Positions 16,567 to 24,210 of a stretch of 37,371 bases of DNA are shown here, piece by piece (position 1 is the first letter of the stretch; the number at the start of each line of letters is the position of its first letter). The stretch is from contig NZ_JANFAK020000085.1 of NCBI RefSeq assembly GCF_024721315.2, positions 1 to 37,371 of the forward strand, in the 5' to 3' direction. The translations under genes were made by a program, and so were the position numbers. The notes below the pieces were generated by a model. That model was not told the origin of the DNA. It did not search any database and saw only the letters and a list, made by a program, of their open reading frames with translations. The stretch comes from Streptomyces sp. Isolate_45. GTDB lineage: Bacteria > Actinomycetota > Actinomycetes > Streptomycetales > Streptomycetaceae.

Positions 16567-16902
16567 GTGAACGCCCGTACCGCGACCATCGTTCTCCCCA
16601 CCCGCCCTCCGCGCCCCGCCCACTCCCCCCGGCCCGCAGCCGGCCCCGCCGCCCCCGCCCCGACCGTCCCCGCCCCCGCGGGCCCGGCCGACTCCAAACC
16701 CTCCGACCCGACCACCCCGAAACGCAAGGCACCGCTCGCCCACCTGCCCGCCCCGAGCTGGCCGGAGGACACGCCCCTCACCAGTGAGCCCCCGCCGGCC
16801 GGATCCGCGTACACGCTGCTGACCAGCGAATCCCCGCTCATGGAAGAGGTCCCGCTGACCAGCGAGCCGAACCTCCCCGCCGCAATCGTCGCGGGCTACT
16901 AG
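16567..16902 (+). CDS. Small Pro/Ala-rich protein with three LTSE repeats, function unknown
   Basis: A 111-residue protein that I do not recognise. The GTG at 16567 is chosen because AAAGGAG lies 7 bases upstream; a longer open frame starts at 16528. The first 65 residues are Pro/Ala-rich and probably disordered. The C-terminal part repeats a short motif: LTSE at 71-74, 85-88 and 97-100, twice in the form PLTSEP. It ends in a mildly hydrophobic AAIVAGY. There is no signal peptide or membrane helix. Its stop lies 12 bp before malQ, so the two genes are probably co-transcribed. The repeat pattern suggests a multivalent binding peptide or phosphorylation sites, but this is speculation. Confidence 0.65.
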   Translation: MNARTATIVLPTRPPRPAHSPRPAAGPAAPAPTVPAPAGPADSKPSDPTTPKRKAPLAHLPAPSWPEDTPLTSEPPPAGSAYTLLTSESPLMEEVPLTSEPNLPAAIVAGY

Positions 16903-16914
16903 ACAGGGACACCG

Positions 16915-18954
16915 ATGGACGACCTCGACCGGCTCGCGGCCCTGCACGGCGTCGCCACCACCTACCAGCCGGCCGAGGACGTCACCGTCCCCGTGCCCCG
17001 GGACACCGTCAGGGCCGTGCTCGGTCGGATCGGGGTACCCGTGGACACCCCGCAGGACGTCCGGGCGATGGCGGACGAGGACGAACGGGAGCGGGCCGGG
17101 CGGGCGCTGCCCCCCACGGTGGTGCTCTGGCAGGGCGAGCCCGCCCCCGCGCCGCTGACCGAGCTGCCCGCCGGCACCCGGATCCGGGTGGACCCGGAGG
17201 AGGGGCCCGAACCCCTCGTGTGGGAGGCGGGCGGCGGGCAGCCACCCCGGGGGCTCGTCTCCGGGCAGCCCGCGGAACCGCCCCTCGGGGTGCACCGCCT
17301 GACCGTCGAACTGCCCGACGGGCACACGGCCGGTGCCACCCTGATCGTCGCCCCGGAGCGGGCACCGGCCGCGCCGGCCCGGGCCCACGGGCTGCTCGTC
17401 CAGCTGTACTCCCTGCTCTCGGAGCGCTCCTGGGGCATGGGCGACCTCGGCGACCTGACGGAACTCGCCCGCTGGGCCGCCCGCACCCACGGCGTCGACT
17501 TCGTCCAGGTCAACCCGTTGCACGCGGCCGTCCCCGGCACCCCGACCGACCCGTCCCCCTACCGGCCCTCCTCGCGCCGCTTCCCCGACCCGGTGCACCT
17601 GCGGATCGAGGACGTCCCCGAGTACGCCGACAGCCCGGACCGCGGCGCCCTCGCCGAACTCGCCGCCCGCGGCGCGGAGCTGCGCCGGGAGGTGCTGGAG
17701 AAGGGGGCCCTGATCGACCGGGACGCCGTCTGGGCCCTCAAGCGCGAGGCCCTGGAACTGCTGTACGCCGTCCCGCGCAGTCCCGCCCGGGAGGCGGGCT
17801 ACGGCGAGTTCCGTGCGGAGCAGGGCGCCCACCTCGACGTGCACGCCGCCTGGTGCGCCGCCGCGGCCGGGGAGGACCCCGGGGAGCGCACCGACTTCCA
17901 CCGCTGGCTGGTCTGGCTGACGGACACCCAGCTGACCGCCGCCCAGCGGGCCGCGCGGGAGGCCGGGATGACGGTCGGCATCGTGCACGACCTGGCCGTC
18001 GGCGTGCACCCCGAGGGCTCGGACGCCCGTACGGGCCCCTTCCACGCCCGGCACATCAGCGTGGGCGCCCCGCCGGACGCCTTCAACGCGCGGGGCCAGG
18101 ACTGGGGGTTGCCGCCGTGGCGGCCGGACGCCCTGGAGGGCACCGCGTACGCCCCCTTCCGGGCCCTGCTGCGCGGGCTGTTCCGGTACGCGGGGGCCGT
18201 CCGCATCGACCACGTCATGGGGCTGTTCCGGCTGTGGTGGATTCCGGCGGGGGCCCCACCGGCCGAAGGCACGTACGTCTCCTACGACGGCGAGGCGATG
18301 CTCGCCGTCCTGGTGTTGGAGGCCCACCGGGCGGGGGCCCTGGTGGTCGGGGAGGACCTCGGCACGGTGGAGCCGCGCGTGCGCCGGGCGCTGGCCCGGC
18401 GCGGGATCCTCGGCACCTCCGTGCTGTGGTTCGAACGGGACTGGGAGGGCGACGGGGAGCCGCTGGAGCCCGAGGAGTGGCGGGCCGACTGCCTGGCCGG
18501 CGTCACGACCCACGACCTGCCGCCCACCGCCGCCAAGCTGGCCGGGGAGCACGTCGAACTGCGGGACCGGCTCGGCCTGCTGACCCGTCCGTTGGAGGTG
18601 GAGAAGGACGAGGACGCCGCCGACACCGCCCGGTGGCTGGAGGTACTGGAGCGGCTCGGCCTGGAGACCGGGAACGAGGAGGCGGCCGTCCGCTCCCTGT
18701 ACGCCTTCCTGCTGCGCACGCCCGCCCGGCTGGTCGGCGTGTGGCTGCCGGACGCGGTGGGGGACCGGCGGCCGCAGAACCTCCCGGGCACCTGGGACCA
18801 GTACCCCAACTGGAGACTGCCGGTCGCCGACGCGTCGGGCCGGCCGCTGACCCTGGAGGAACTGGCGGCCTCGCCCCGGGCGAACGCCCTGCTGAGCGCG
18901 GTGCGGCAGGGGGCGGGGACCCGTACGGCACCCCCGGGCGCGCGGCCGCTCTAG
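16915..18954 (+). CDS. malQ: 4-alpha-glucanotransferase (amylomaltase)
   Basis: A 679-residue GH77 enzyme that disproportionates malto-oligosaccharides in glycogen and maltodextrin metabolism in the cytoplasm. About 160 N-terminal residues form the extra domain common in actinobacterial MalQ. The catalytic domain begins near VQLYSLLSERSWGMGDLGDL. Catalytic residues by position are the nucleophile Asp432 (VRIDHVMGLFRLWW), the acid/base Glu480 (VGEDLGTVEPRVR) and Asp534 (TTHDLPP). The C-terminus has the expected LPGTWDQYPNWRLP. The ATG start lies 12 bp after the small LTSE-repeat gene. No maltose transporter or malR-type regulator is adjacent. Confidence 0.95.
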   Translation: MDDLDRLAALHGVATTYQPAEDVTVPVPRDTVRAVLGRIGVPVDTPQDVRAMADEDERERAGRALPPTVVLWQGEPAPAPLTELPAGTRIRVDPEEGPEPLVWEAGGGQPPRGLVSGQPAEPPLGVHRLTVELPDGHTAGATLIVAPERAPAAPARAHGLLVQLYSLLSERSWGMGDLGDLTELARWAARTHGVDFVQVNPLHAAVPGTPTDPSPYRPSSRRFPDPVHLRIEDVPEYADSPDRGALAELAARGAELRREVLEKGALIDRDAVWALKREALELLYAVPRSPAREAGYGEFRAEQGAHLDVHAAWCAAAAGEDPGERTDFHRWLVWLTDTQLTAAQRAAREAGMTVGIVHDLAVGVHPEGSDARTGPFHARHISVGAPPDAFNARGQDWGLPPWRPDALEGTAYAPFRALLRGLFRYAGAVRIDHVMGLFRLWWIPAGAPPAEGTYVSYDGEAMLAVLVLEAHRAGALVVGEDLGTVEPRVRRALARRGILGTSVLWFERDWEGDGEPLEPEEWRADCLAGVTTHDLPPTAAKLAGEHVELRDRLGLLTRPLEVEKDEDAADTARWLEVLERLGLETGNEEAAVRSLYAFLLRTPARLVGVWLPDAVGDRRPQNLPGTWDQYPNWRLPVADASGRPLTLEELAASPRANALLSAVRQGAGTRTAPPGARPL

Positions 18955-18962
18955 GTGTTCGC

Positions 18963-18968
18963 TACGTT
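18963..18968 (+). promoter_or_regulatory. -10 element of a probable leaderless promoter
   Basis: TACGTT fits the TANNNT -10 consensus and ends 6 bases before the GTG of the small membrane protein, so transcription would start at or next to the start codon. No clear -35 is visible. The absence of any ribosome site agrees with leaderless translation. Confidence 0.5.
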
Positions 18969-18974
18969 TGCACC

Positions 18975-19208
18975 GTGGACAAGAAGAACGCTCTGCGCGC
19001 CGGCGCCATCACGGCCGGAACGACGCTGATGATGCTGCTGATGACGTCTCCCGCCCTCGCGCTGACCCCCGACGACGGTGACGACCCGGGCCCCAAGCTG
19101 AGCATCGCCGAGACGCTCGGCCTGTTCGTGGCCGCGCCGATCGTGCTGTTCCTGGTCATCGCGGGTCTGGTGATGGTCGGCGACAAGTCGCGCAAGACCC
19201 AGGCCTGA
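18975..19208 (+). CDS. Small membrane/secreted protein
   Basis: A 77-residue protein starting at GTG 18975. The N-terminus looks like a signal sequence (positive DKKNALR, then a hydrophobic stretch to SPALA near residue 30). An acidic DDGDDPG linker and a second hydrophobic segment at about 46-68 (LGLFVAAPIVLFLVIAGLVMV) follow, with a short basic cytosolic tail (KSRKTQA). It would therefore expose a very short extracellular segment or span twice. There is no ribosome site; it is probably leaderless. The function is unknown. A strong terminator follows 31 bp downstream. Confidence 0.75.
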   Translation: MDKKNALRAGAITAGTTLMMLLMTSPALALTPDDGDDPGPKLSIAETLGLFVAAPIVLFLVIAGLVMVGDKSRKTQA

Positions 19209-19239
19209 CCGACCGGGCCGTACCCATCTTCATGCTTCC

Positions 19240-19299
19240 GGGGCGCCGGAGGTCCGCGCGGCCGTCGTAGGACGGTCGCGGCGCGACCTCCGGCGCCCC
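19240..19299. terminator. Bidirectional terminator between small membrane protein and marR
   Basis: Perfect 15-bp outer arms (19240-19254 and 19285-19299, starting GGGGCGCCGGAGGTC) enclose a second stem, CCGTC at 19262-19266 with GACGG at 19271-19275 around a GTAG loop. It lies between converging genes and can stop both transcripts. Confidence 0.85.
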
Positions 19300-19306
19300 G
19301 TCGTGT

Positions 19307-19804
19307 CTACGACACGTCGGCCATGAGCTTGCGCAGCAGGACGGTCAGCTGCTCGACCTCTTCGCCGTCGAGGCCGGCCAGGGCGGCGCGCTGGACCTCC
19401 AGGCCGGCGGTGACCGCCTCGTCGATCAGGGCGAGCCCGCGGTCGCTGATCGTCACCTGGAGCCCGCGCCGGTCGTGCGGGTCGGGGCTGCGGCCGAGCA
19501 GCCCGGCCTTCTCCAGCTTGTCCAGACGTCCGGTCATCCCGCCCGTCGTCAGCATCAGCGTGGCCGACAGCTGGCGCGGCGAGAGCGTGTACGGGGCGCC
19601 GGAGCGGCGCAGCGTCGCGACGACGTCGAACTCCCCGCGGGAGATCCCGTAGCGGTTGTAGGTCCGTTCCATCGCGTCGCCCATGGCCTTGGTGATCCGG
19701 TACATCCGCCCGAAGACGGCCATGGGGGCCGTGTCCAGATCCGGGCGTACCGCGTACCACTGGGCGGCGATGGCGTCGACGGCGTCCTTGTTGGCCTCGG
19801 TCAT
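19307..19804 (-). CDS. MarR-family transcriptional regulator
   Basis: A 165-residue regulator of the MarR family. The winged-helix core includes GISRGEFDVVATLRRSG and LSPRQLSATLMLTTGGMTGRLDKLEKAGLL (recognition helix about 75-100). The wing holds RSPDPHDRRGLQVTISDRG, the DxRxxxV/L signature of the family. The ATG at 19804 is chosen over an upstream extension to 19840. It is divergent from an MFS exporter, and the 28-bp palindrome between them is its obvious operator. MarR proteins usually repress a neighbouring efflux gene and release DNA on binding a small phenolic or antibiotic-like ligand; the ligand is unknown. Confidence 0.92.
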   Translation of the reverse strand: MTEANKDAVDAIAAQWYAVRPDLDTAPMAVFGRMYRITKAMGDAMERTYNRYGISRGEFDVVATLRRSGAPYTLSPRQLSATLMLTTGGMTGRLDKLEKAGLLGRSPDPHDRRGLQVTISDRGLALIDEAVTAGLEVQRAALAGLDGEEVEQLTVLLRKLMADVS

Positions 19805-19849
19805 GAACGCAGTATCCGGGTTCCGCTTCCTCGTTCGCAAGAAAGTTGC

Positions 19850-19877
19850 TTGACGGAAAGTGGCTTAGTGCTAAGCT
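19850..19877 (+). promoter_or_regulatory. Promoter of the MFS exporter
   Basis: A -35 TTGACG at 19850-19855 and a -10 TAAGCT at 19872-19877, with 16 bp between, make a good housekeeping-type promoter; transcription should start near 19884. The spacer and -10 lie inside the 28-bp palindrome. Confidence 0.65.
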
Positions 19878-19883
19878 ACTTTC
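19856..19883. promoter_or_regulatory. 28-bp near-perfect palindrome, MarR operator
   Basis: The arms read GAAAGTGGCTTAG and CTAAGCTACTTTC around a TG centre; only one position per arm breaks symmetry. It covers the spacer and -10 of the MFS promoter. A weaker dyad, CAAG-n7-CTTG, lies just upstream around 19838-19852. Position and symmetry strongly suggest repression of the exporter by the divergent MarR protein. Confidence 0.85.
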
Positions 19884-19911
19884 AAGTGACCTACTTGGGG
19901 GAGAAGGCGTG

Positions 19912-21201
19912 ATGAAGGTGTTCCGGGGGACCGCGGAAACCAGGGTGGAGGGAGAACGTTCCCTCCTCACGGGTGTCGGCATCAGCGCGGTCGGCATCGG
20001 GATGTACATCCCGTTCTCCCTCGTGTTCTTCCACCACGTCACCGGCCTCTCCTTCACCCTCGTCGGGTTGGTGCTCACCGTCACCGGCCTGACCGGGCTG
20101 GCCTTCATGCCACTGGCCGGATCCGCCGTGGACCGGTTCGGAGCCCGCGAGGTCAACCTGGCGCTCCACGCGGTCCGGGCGCTCGGCTTCGCCCTCTACC
20201 CCTTCGCGGAATCGCTGCCCGCCTTCGCGGCCGTCGCGCTGGTGACCGCACTCGCCGACCGCTCCTTCCCCGTCGTCCAGCAGTCCCTCATCGGGGAGGT
20301 GGCCCGCGGCGGCGCCCGCGACCGCCTCCAGGCCTCCGTGCGGGCCCTGCAGAACGCGGGCATGGGCGCCGGCGCCCTACTGGTCTCCGGGGCGCTCGCG
20401 CTCTGGGGGACCGGCGGATTCCAGTACACCGCCTGGGGCAACGCCCTGGCCTTCGCCCTCGCCGGAGCGCTCGTCTCCCGGGTCCGGCCCGTGCGCGACG
20501 CCGAGGCGACCGGCTCCGCGGATCGCCCGGCCGTCGGGTACCGGACGGTGCTGCGGGACCGCCCCTTCCTCGGGCTGACCGCCGCCAACTTCCTCACCGC
20601 GCTGGGCTACGCGGCCCTGTCGGTCCTCTTCCCCCTCTACATCTCCACCTGGCTGCGCGGGCCCGACTCCCTCACCGGAGCCGCCTTCACCGTCAACACC
20701 GCCCTGTGCGCCGGGATCGGCGTCCTGGTCGCCGGTCGGGTACGACGCTCCGGAGCCCGCCGCACCCGGTCCGCCGCCCTCGGGGCGCTGCTCTTCGCCG
20801 CCGCCTTCGTCGCCCAGATCGTGCTCGGCACCCTGCGCCCCGGACAGACCGTCACCATGGTCGCCCTGTTGGCCATCGTCGTCGTCTACACCCTCGGCGA
20901 GCTGGTGCACAGCCCCTCGGGCGGCGCCCTGTCCGTCTCGGCCGCCCCCGAGGCCGTCCGCGGCCGCTACCTGGCCACCTACCAGCTGTCGTACGCGCTG
21001 GCCACGGCGCTCGCCCCGTCCCTGTTCACCGTCCTGCTCGCGGTCGACGGCCGGTTGCCCTGGGCCGTCCTCGCCGTCGCCGCCCTCGGCGCCGCGGCGG
21101 CGCTGGTCCTGCTGGAGCGGCACCTGCCGGCGGAAGCCGTGCACGCCACCCCGCCGGCGCCCGTCACCGCGCCCGTCCCGGCCGTCGCCGTCGCCGTCTG
21201 A
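19912..21201 (+). CDS. MFS exporter
   Basis: A 429-residue major facilitator superfamily protein with about 12 hydrophobic helices (for example 22-43, 50-72 and 98-120). The loop after helix 2 is MPLAGSAVDRFGAREVN, the GxxxDRxG-type motif A of MFS drug exporters, and a similar element GRVRRSGARRTRS lies in the second half. The ATG at 19912 follows GGGGGAG; a GTG just before it is an alternative, and an upstream extension would read through the operator. Regulation by the divergent MarR protein makes drug or metabolite export the likely role; the substrate is unknown. It is followed after 53 bp by an EamA exporter gene in the same direction. Confidence 0.9.
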   Translation: MKVFRGTAETRVEGERSLLTGVGISAVGIGMYIPFSLVFFHHVTGLSFTLVGLVLTVTGLTGLAFMPLAGSAVDRFGAREVNLALHAVRALGFALYPFAESLPAFAAVALVTALADRSFPVVQQSLIGEVARGGARDRLQASVRALQNAGMGAGALLVSGALALWGTGGFQYTAWGNALAFALAGALVSRVRPVRDAEATGSADRPAVGYRTVLRDRPFLGLTAANFLTALGYAALSVLFPLYISTWLRGPDSLTGAAFTVNTALCAGIGVLVAGRVRRSGARRTRSAALGALLFAAAFVAQIVLGTLRPGQTVTMVALLAIVVVYTLGELVHSPSGGALSVSAAPEAVRGRYLATYQLSYALATALAPSLFTVLLAVDGRLPWAVLAVAALGAAAALVLLERHLPAEAVHATPPAPVTAPVPAVAVAV

Positions 21202-21254
21202 GCCCGTCACCGCCCGGTCCGATCCCACGTTCCTCATCCGCCCGAGGAGTCCCC

Positions 21255-22196
21255 GTGAACCGCCTGACCACCACCCTGCTGACCGCCCTGGCCCCCATCT
21301 CCTGGGGTTCGACGTACTTCGTCGCCAGCGAACTCCTGCCCCCCGACCGACCCCTGTTCACCGGAGCCATGCGGGCCCTGCCCGCCGGACTGCTCCTCAT
21401 CGCCCTCTCCCGGACCCTGCCCAAGGGCGAGTGGTGGTGGAAGTCCGCCGTCCTCGGCACGCTCAACATCGGCGCCTTCTTCCCCCTGCTCTTCCTCTCC
21501 GCCTACCGGCTGCCCGGTGGCGTCGCCGCCGTACTGGGCTCCGCGGGGCCGCTGTTCGTCGTCGGACTCGCCGCCCTGCTGCTCGGCGAGCGGGCCCGGC
21601 TGCGCACCGTCCTCGCCGCCGTCGCCGCCGCGTTCGGCGTGAGCATGGTGGTGCTGACCGCCGAGGCGGAGCTCGACCTCATCGGCGTCATCGCGGGTGT
21701 GGTCTCCTCCGCCTCCATGGGCGCCGGCACCGTGATGACCAAGCGCTGGGGGCGGCCCGAGGGTGTGGGCCCGCTGGCCATGACCGGCTGGCAGCTCACC
21801 GCGGGCGGGCTGGTCATCATCCCGCTCGCCGTCCTGATCGAGGGGGCGCCGCCCGCCCTCGACGGCAAGGCCTTCCTCGGTTACGGCTACATGATGCTGA
21901 TCAACACCGGCATCGCCTACTGGCTGTGGTTCCGCGGCATCGGCCGGCTCAGCGCCACGTCCGTCACCCTGCTCGGCCCGCTGTCCCCGCTCACCGCGGC
22001 CGTCATCGGCTGGGCGGCGCTCGGCCAGGCCCTGTCGCCCGTCCAGCTGGCCGGCATGGCCATCGCCTTCGGCGCCACCGTCATCGGACAGCTTCCCGCG
22101 CGGACGCCCCGGGCCCCGCAGAAAACGTTCAGTTCTGCTGAAGGTATCGATCAAAATGTTTCGATGGACCTGAGCAATGCGGAGGTGCGACGGTAG
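21255..22196 (+). CDS. EamA/DMT-family exporter 1
   Basis: A 313-residue drug/metabolite transporter with two EamA repeats and about ten helices. Typical motifs are ALAPISWGSTYFVASELLP in helix 1, VLGSAGPLFVVGLAALLLGER in the first repeat and LGPLSPLTAAVIGWAALGQ in the second. The start is GTG with GAGGAG upstream. The last about 25 residues (from about 289) are non-hydrophobic and are encoded by an AT-rich stretch that also contains inverted repeats, so the gene end seems to overlap control DNA of the next gene. The substrate is unknown; related proteins export amino acids, purines or drugs. Confidence 0.9.
   Translation: MNRLTTTLLTALAPISWGSTYFVASELLPPDRPLFTGAMRALPAGLLLIALSRTLPKGEWWWKSAVLGTLNIGAFFPLLFLSAYRLPGGVAAVLGSAGPLFVVGLAALLLGERARLRTVLAAVAAAFGVSMVVLTAEAELDLIGVIAGVVSSASMGAGTVMTKRWGRPEGVGPLAMTGWQLTAGGLVIIPLAVLIEGAPPALDGKAFLGYGYMMLINTGIAYWLWFRGIGRLSATSVTLLGPLSPLTAAVIGWAALGQALSPVQLAGMAIAFGATVIGQLPARTPRAPQKTFSSAEGIDQNVSMDLSNAEVRR
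22128..22165. promoter_or_regulatory. AT-rich inverted repeats before the second EamA gene
   Basis: Two dyads lie inside the 3' end of the first EamA gene: TTCAG-n5-CTGAA (22128-22142), which contains a T-n11-A LysR-type pattern, and ATCGA-n10-TCGAT (22146-22165). They start about 112 bp before the next EamA gene, which is followed by a lysR gene. Binding by that LysR protein is an inference; no clear promoter hexamers could be assigned. Confidence 0.45.
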
Positions 22197-22239
22197 GTCC
22201 CACGACATACCGACCCAGACCCCGAGGGGGAGACACCAC

Positions 22240-23229
22240 GTGACCGTCAAGGACGAGGTCCGCACCGGCCCGCAGGCGCAGGAGCAGGCGAACGAGGCCG
22301 AGCGGGCCCCGCGGGCGCAGGCCCGGCAGGCACCGCGGCAGCCCGCCGCCCGGGGCGGCAAGGGCGCCGCCGCCGGCATCGGCCTCCTCCTCGCCCTGGT
22401 CGCCACGGTCGTCTGGTCCGGCAGCTTCGTCGCCACCCGGGGCATGGCCGACAGCGTCCCGCCCGTCCAGGCCGTCTTCTGGCGGTGGATCATCGCCGCC
22501 GTCGCGGTCGCCCCGTTCGCCGCCCGGCAGGCCTGGCGGCAACGGGCCCTGCTGCGCCGGCACCTCGGCTACGTCAGCCTCGCCACCCTCTTCGGCGTCA
22601 CCCTCTACAACACCCTCGTCCACCAGGCCGGACTGACCACCTCCGCCTCCAACATGGGCATGATCATGGCGGCCTCGCCCGTCATCATGGCCGTCTACTC
22701 CCGCCTCGGCGGCGAACGGCTCGGCGCCCGGCGCACCTTCGGGCTGCTGCTCGCCGCCTTCGGCGTCCTGCTGCTCGTCGGAGACGGCTCGATCGGCCTC
22801 GACCTCGGTGCCGGAGACCTGTGGATGTTCGGCGCGGCCCTGTCGTTCGCCACCTACAGCGCCCTGCTCAAGCGCAAGCCCGCCGAGATCGGTCAACTCG
22901 CCTTCCTGTTCGCCACCTTCGTCCTCGGCGCGCTGATGCTGGCCCCCGCCTACGCCGTCTCGCTCGCCGTCCAGGGCGGCTTCGAGGTAACCCCCGGCTC
23001 GGCCGGACAACTGCTGTACGTCGGCGTCTTCTCCTCGGCCGTCGCCTTCTTCGCCTGGAACAAGGCCGTCTCCGTGATCGGCGCGGCCCGGGCGGGCGTC
23101 GTCTACTACCTCCAGCCCGTGTGCGTCGCCGGACTCGGCTTCCTCCTCCTCGGGGAACACACCGGCCCCGCGCAACTGCTGTGCATGGCGCTGATCCTGG
23201 GCGGCGTGGGACTGGGTGCCCGCCGGTAG
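22240..23229 (+). CDS. EamA/DMT-family exporter 2
   Basis: A 329-residue drug/metabolite transporter. A hydrophilic Gln/Arg/Ala-rich N-terminus (about 1-45) precedes ten predicted helices. Family motifs include ALVATVVWSGSFVATRGM in helix 1 with FWRWIIAA after it, SNMGMIMAASPVIMAVYSRL at the end of repeat one and AGVVYYLQPVCVAGLGFLLLGEH in repeat two. The GTG start is supported by GAGGGGGAG. It is only distantly similar to the first EamA protein, so this is not a simple recent duplication. The lysR gene starts 10 bp downstream, indicating one transcript. Confidence 0.9.
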   Translation: MTVKDEVRTGPQAQEQANEAERAPRAQARQAPRQPAARGGKGAAAGIGLLLALVATVVWSGSFVATRGMADSVPPVQAVFWRWIIAAVAVAPFAARQAWRQRALLRRHLGYVSLATLFGVTLYNTLVHQAGLTTSASNMGMIMAASPVIMAVYSRLGGERLGARRTFGLLLAAFGVLLLVGDGSIGLDLGAGDLWMFGAALSFATYSALLKRKPAEIGQLAFLFATFVLGALMLAPAYAVSLAVQGGFEVTPGSAGQLLYVGVFSSAVAFFAWNKAVSVIGAARAGVVYYLQPVCVAGLGFLLLGEHTGPAQLLCMALILGGVGLGARR

Positions 23230-23239
23230 GTTCGGTCCC

Positions 23240-24142
23240 ATGACCGAGTGGGACATCAAGAAGCTGCGGATCCTGCGGACCCTCGCCGACCGGGGCACCG
23301 TCACCGCCACGGCCGAGGCGCTGCACATGACGCCCTCGGCCGTTTCGCAGCAGCTGACCAACCTCGCCCGGCAGTTGGGGGTGCCGCTGCTGGAGGCCCA
23401 GGGCCGGCGGGTACGGCTCACCGACGCCGCCCACCTGGTCCTGCGGCACACCGAGGCCGTCTTCGCGCAGCTGGAGCGGGCCGACGCCGAACTCGCCGGG
23501 TACCTGTCCGGGGAGGCCGGCGAGGTGCGGATCGGGGCCTTCTCCACCGCCGTGCCCGTCCTCGTCGTCCCCGCCGTCGCCGCCCTGCGGCGCACCCACC
23601 CGGGGGTGGAGGTACGGGTCCGCGAAACCGAGGCCGCCGAGTCCTACGAGCTGCTGACCGCCGGGGCCGTGGACCTCGCGCTGTCCCTCGCCGCGCACGC
23701 GCCCGGCGCCCGCGACCCCCGCTTCAGCCGGGTCACGCTGCTGGAGGACCCCCTCGACGTGGCCCTGCCGCCCGGGCACCCGCTGACCGCCGCGCCCGCG
23801 CTACGGCTGGCCGACCTGTCCGGGGAGCGGTGGATCTACGGGGGCAGCGGCCCCTGGTCGGAGATCACCCGCAGCGCCTGCGAAGCCGCCGGGTTCGTCC
23901 CGGAGCAGGCCCACTCGGCCTCCGGCTGGACCGCGATCCTGGCCATGGTGGAGGCGGGCATGGGCGTGGCGCTCGTCCCGCGCATGGTCACCGGCCGGGC
24001 CTCGGGGGTCACCGTACGGGTCCTCGCCCACGACCGGCCCGCCCGGCACGTCATCGCCGCGCTGCGCCGGGGCTCCGAGTCGGCCCCCGCCGTTGCCCGC
24101 GTCCTCGCGGCCCTCCGCGAGACCGCGGGCGCGCCGCGCTGA
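23240..24142 (+). CDS. LysR-family transcriptional regulator
   Basis: A 300-residue LysR-type regulator. The helix-turn-helix lies at about 5-60 (LRTLADRGTVTATAEALHMTPSAVSQQLTNL). The effector domain starts near residue 90 (GEVRIGAFSTAVPVLVVPAV) and includes the usual DVALPPGHPL stretch. The ATG at 23240 lies 10 bp after the EamA stop with only a weak AGG site, suggesting translational coupling. Unusually for LysR, it is downstream of and codirectional with its probable target. It may control the adjacent exporter through the dyads at 22128-22165; the effector is unknown. Confidence 0.92.
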   Translation: MTEWDIKKLRILRTLADRGTVTATAEALHMTPSAVSQQLTNLARQLGVPLLEAQGRRVRLTDAAHLVLRHTEAVFAQLERADAELAGYLSGEAGEVRIGAFSTAVPVLVVPAVAALRRTHPGVEVRVRETEAAESYELLTAGAVDLALSLAAHAPGARDPRFSRVTLLEDPLDVALPPGHPLTAAPALRLADLSGERWIYGGSGPWSEITRSACEAAGFVPEQAHSASGWTAILAMVEAGMGVALVPRMVTGRASGVTVRVLAHDRPARHVIAALRRGSESAPAVARVLAALRETAGAPR

Positions 24143-24157
24143 ACCGGACCGGACGCA

Positions 24158-24193
24158 CCCGGCCCCCGCCCGGTGATCGGGGCGGGGGCCGGG
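24158..24193. terminator. Bidirectional terminator between lysR and pepN
   Basis: Perfect 14-bp arms (CCCGGCCCCCGCCC at 24158-24171 and its complement at 24180-24193) surround an 8-nt loop. It lies between the converging lysR and pepN genes. There is no U tract, as is common in streptomycetes. Confidence 0.85.
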
Positions 24194-24210
24194 GCCGGTC
24201 CGGGGCCGGG

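Noticed and set aside
15927..16841. Minus-strand open frame of 304 codons in the intergenic region
   Set aside because: The Gly/Ser/Arg-rich translation shows no family features; it runs against the HNH and LTSE genes and has no ribosome site.
21255..23229. Tandem duplication of EamA genes
   Set aside because: The two proteins differ clearly in N-terminus and motifs, so they are separate family members rather than a recent duplication.
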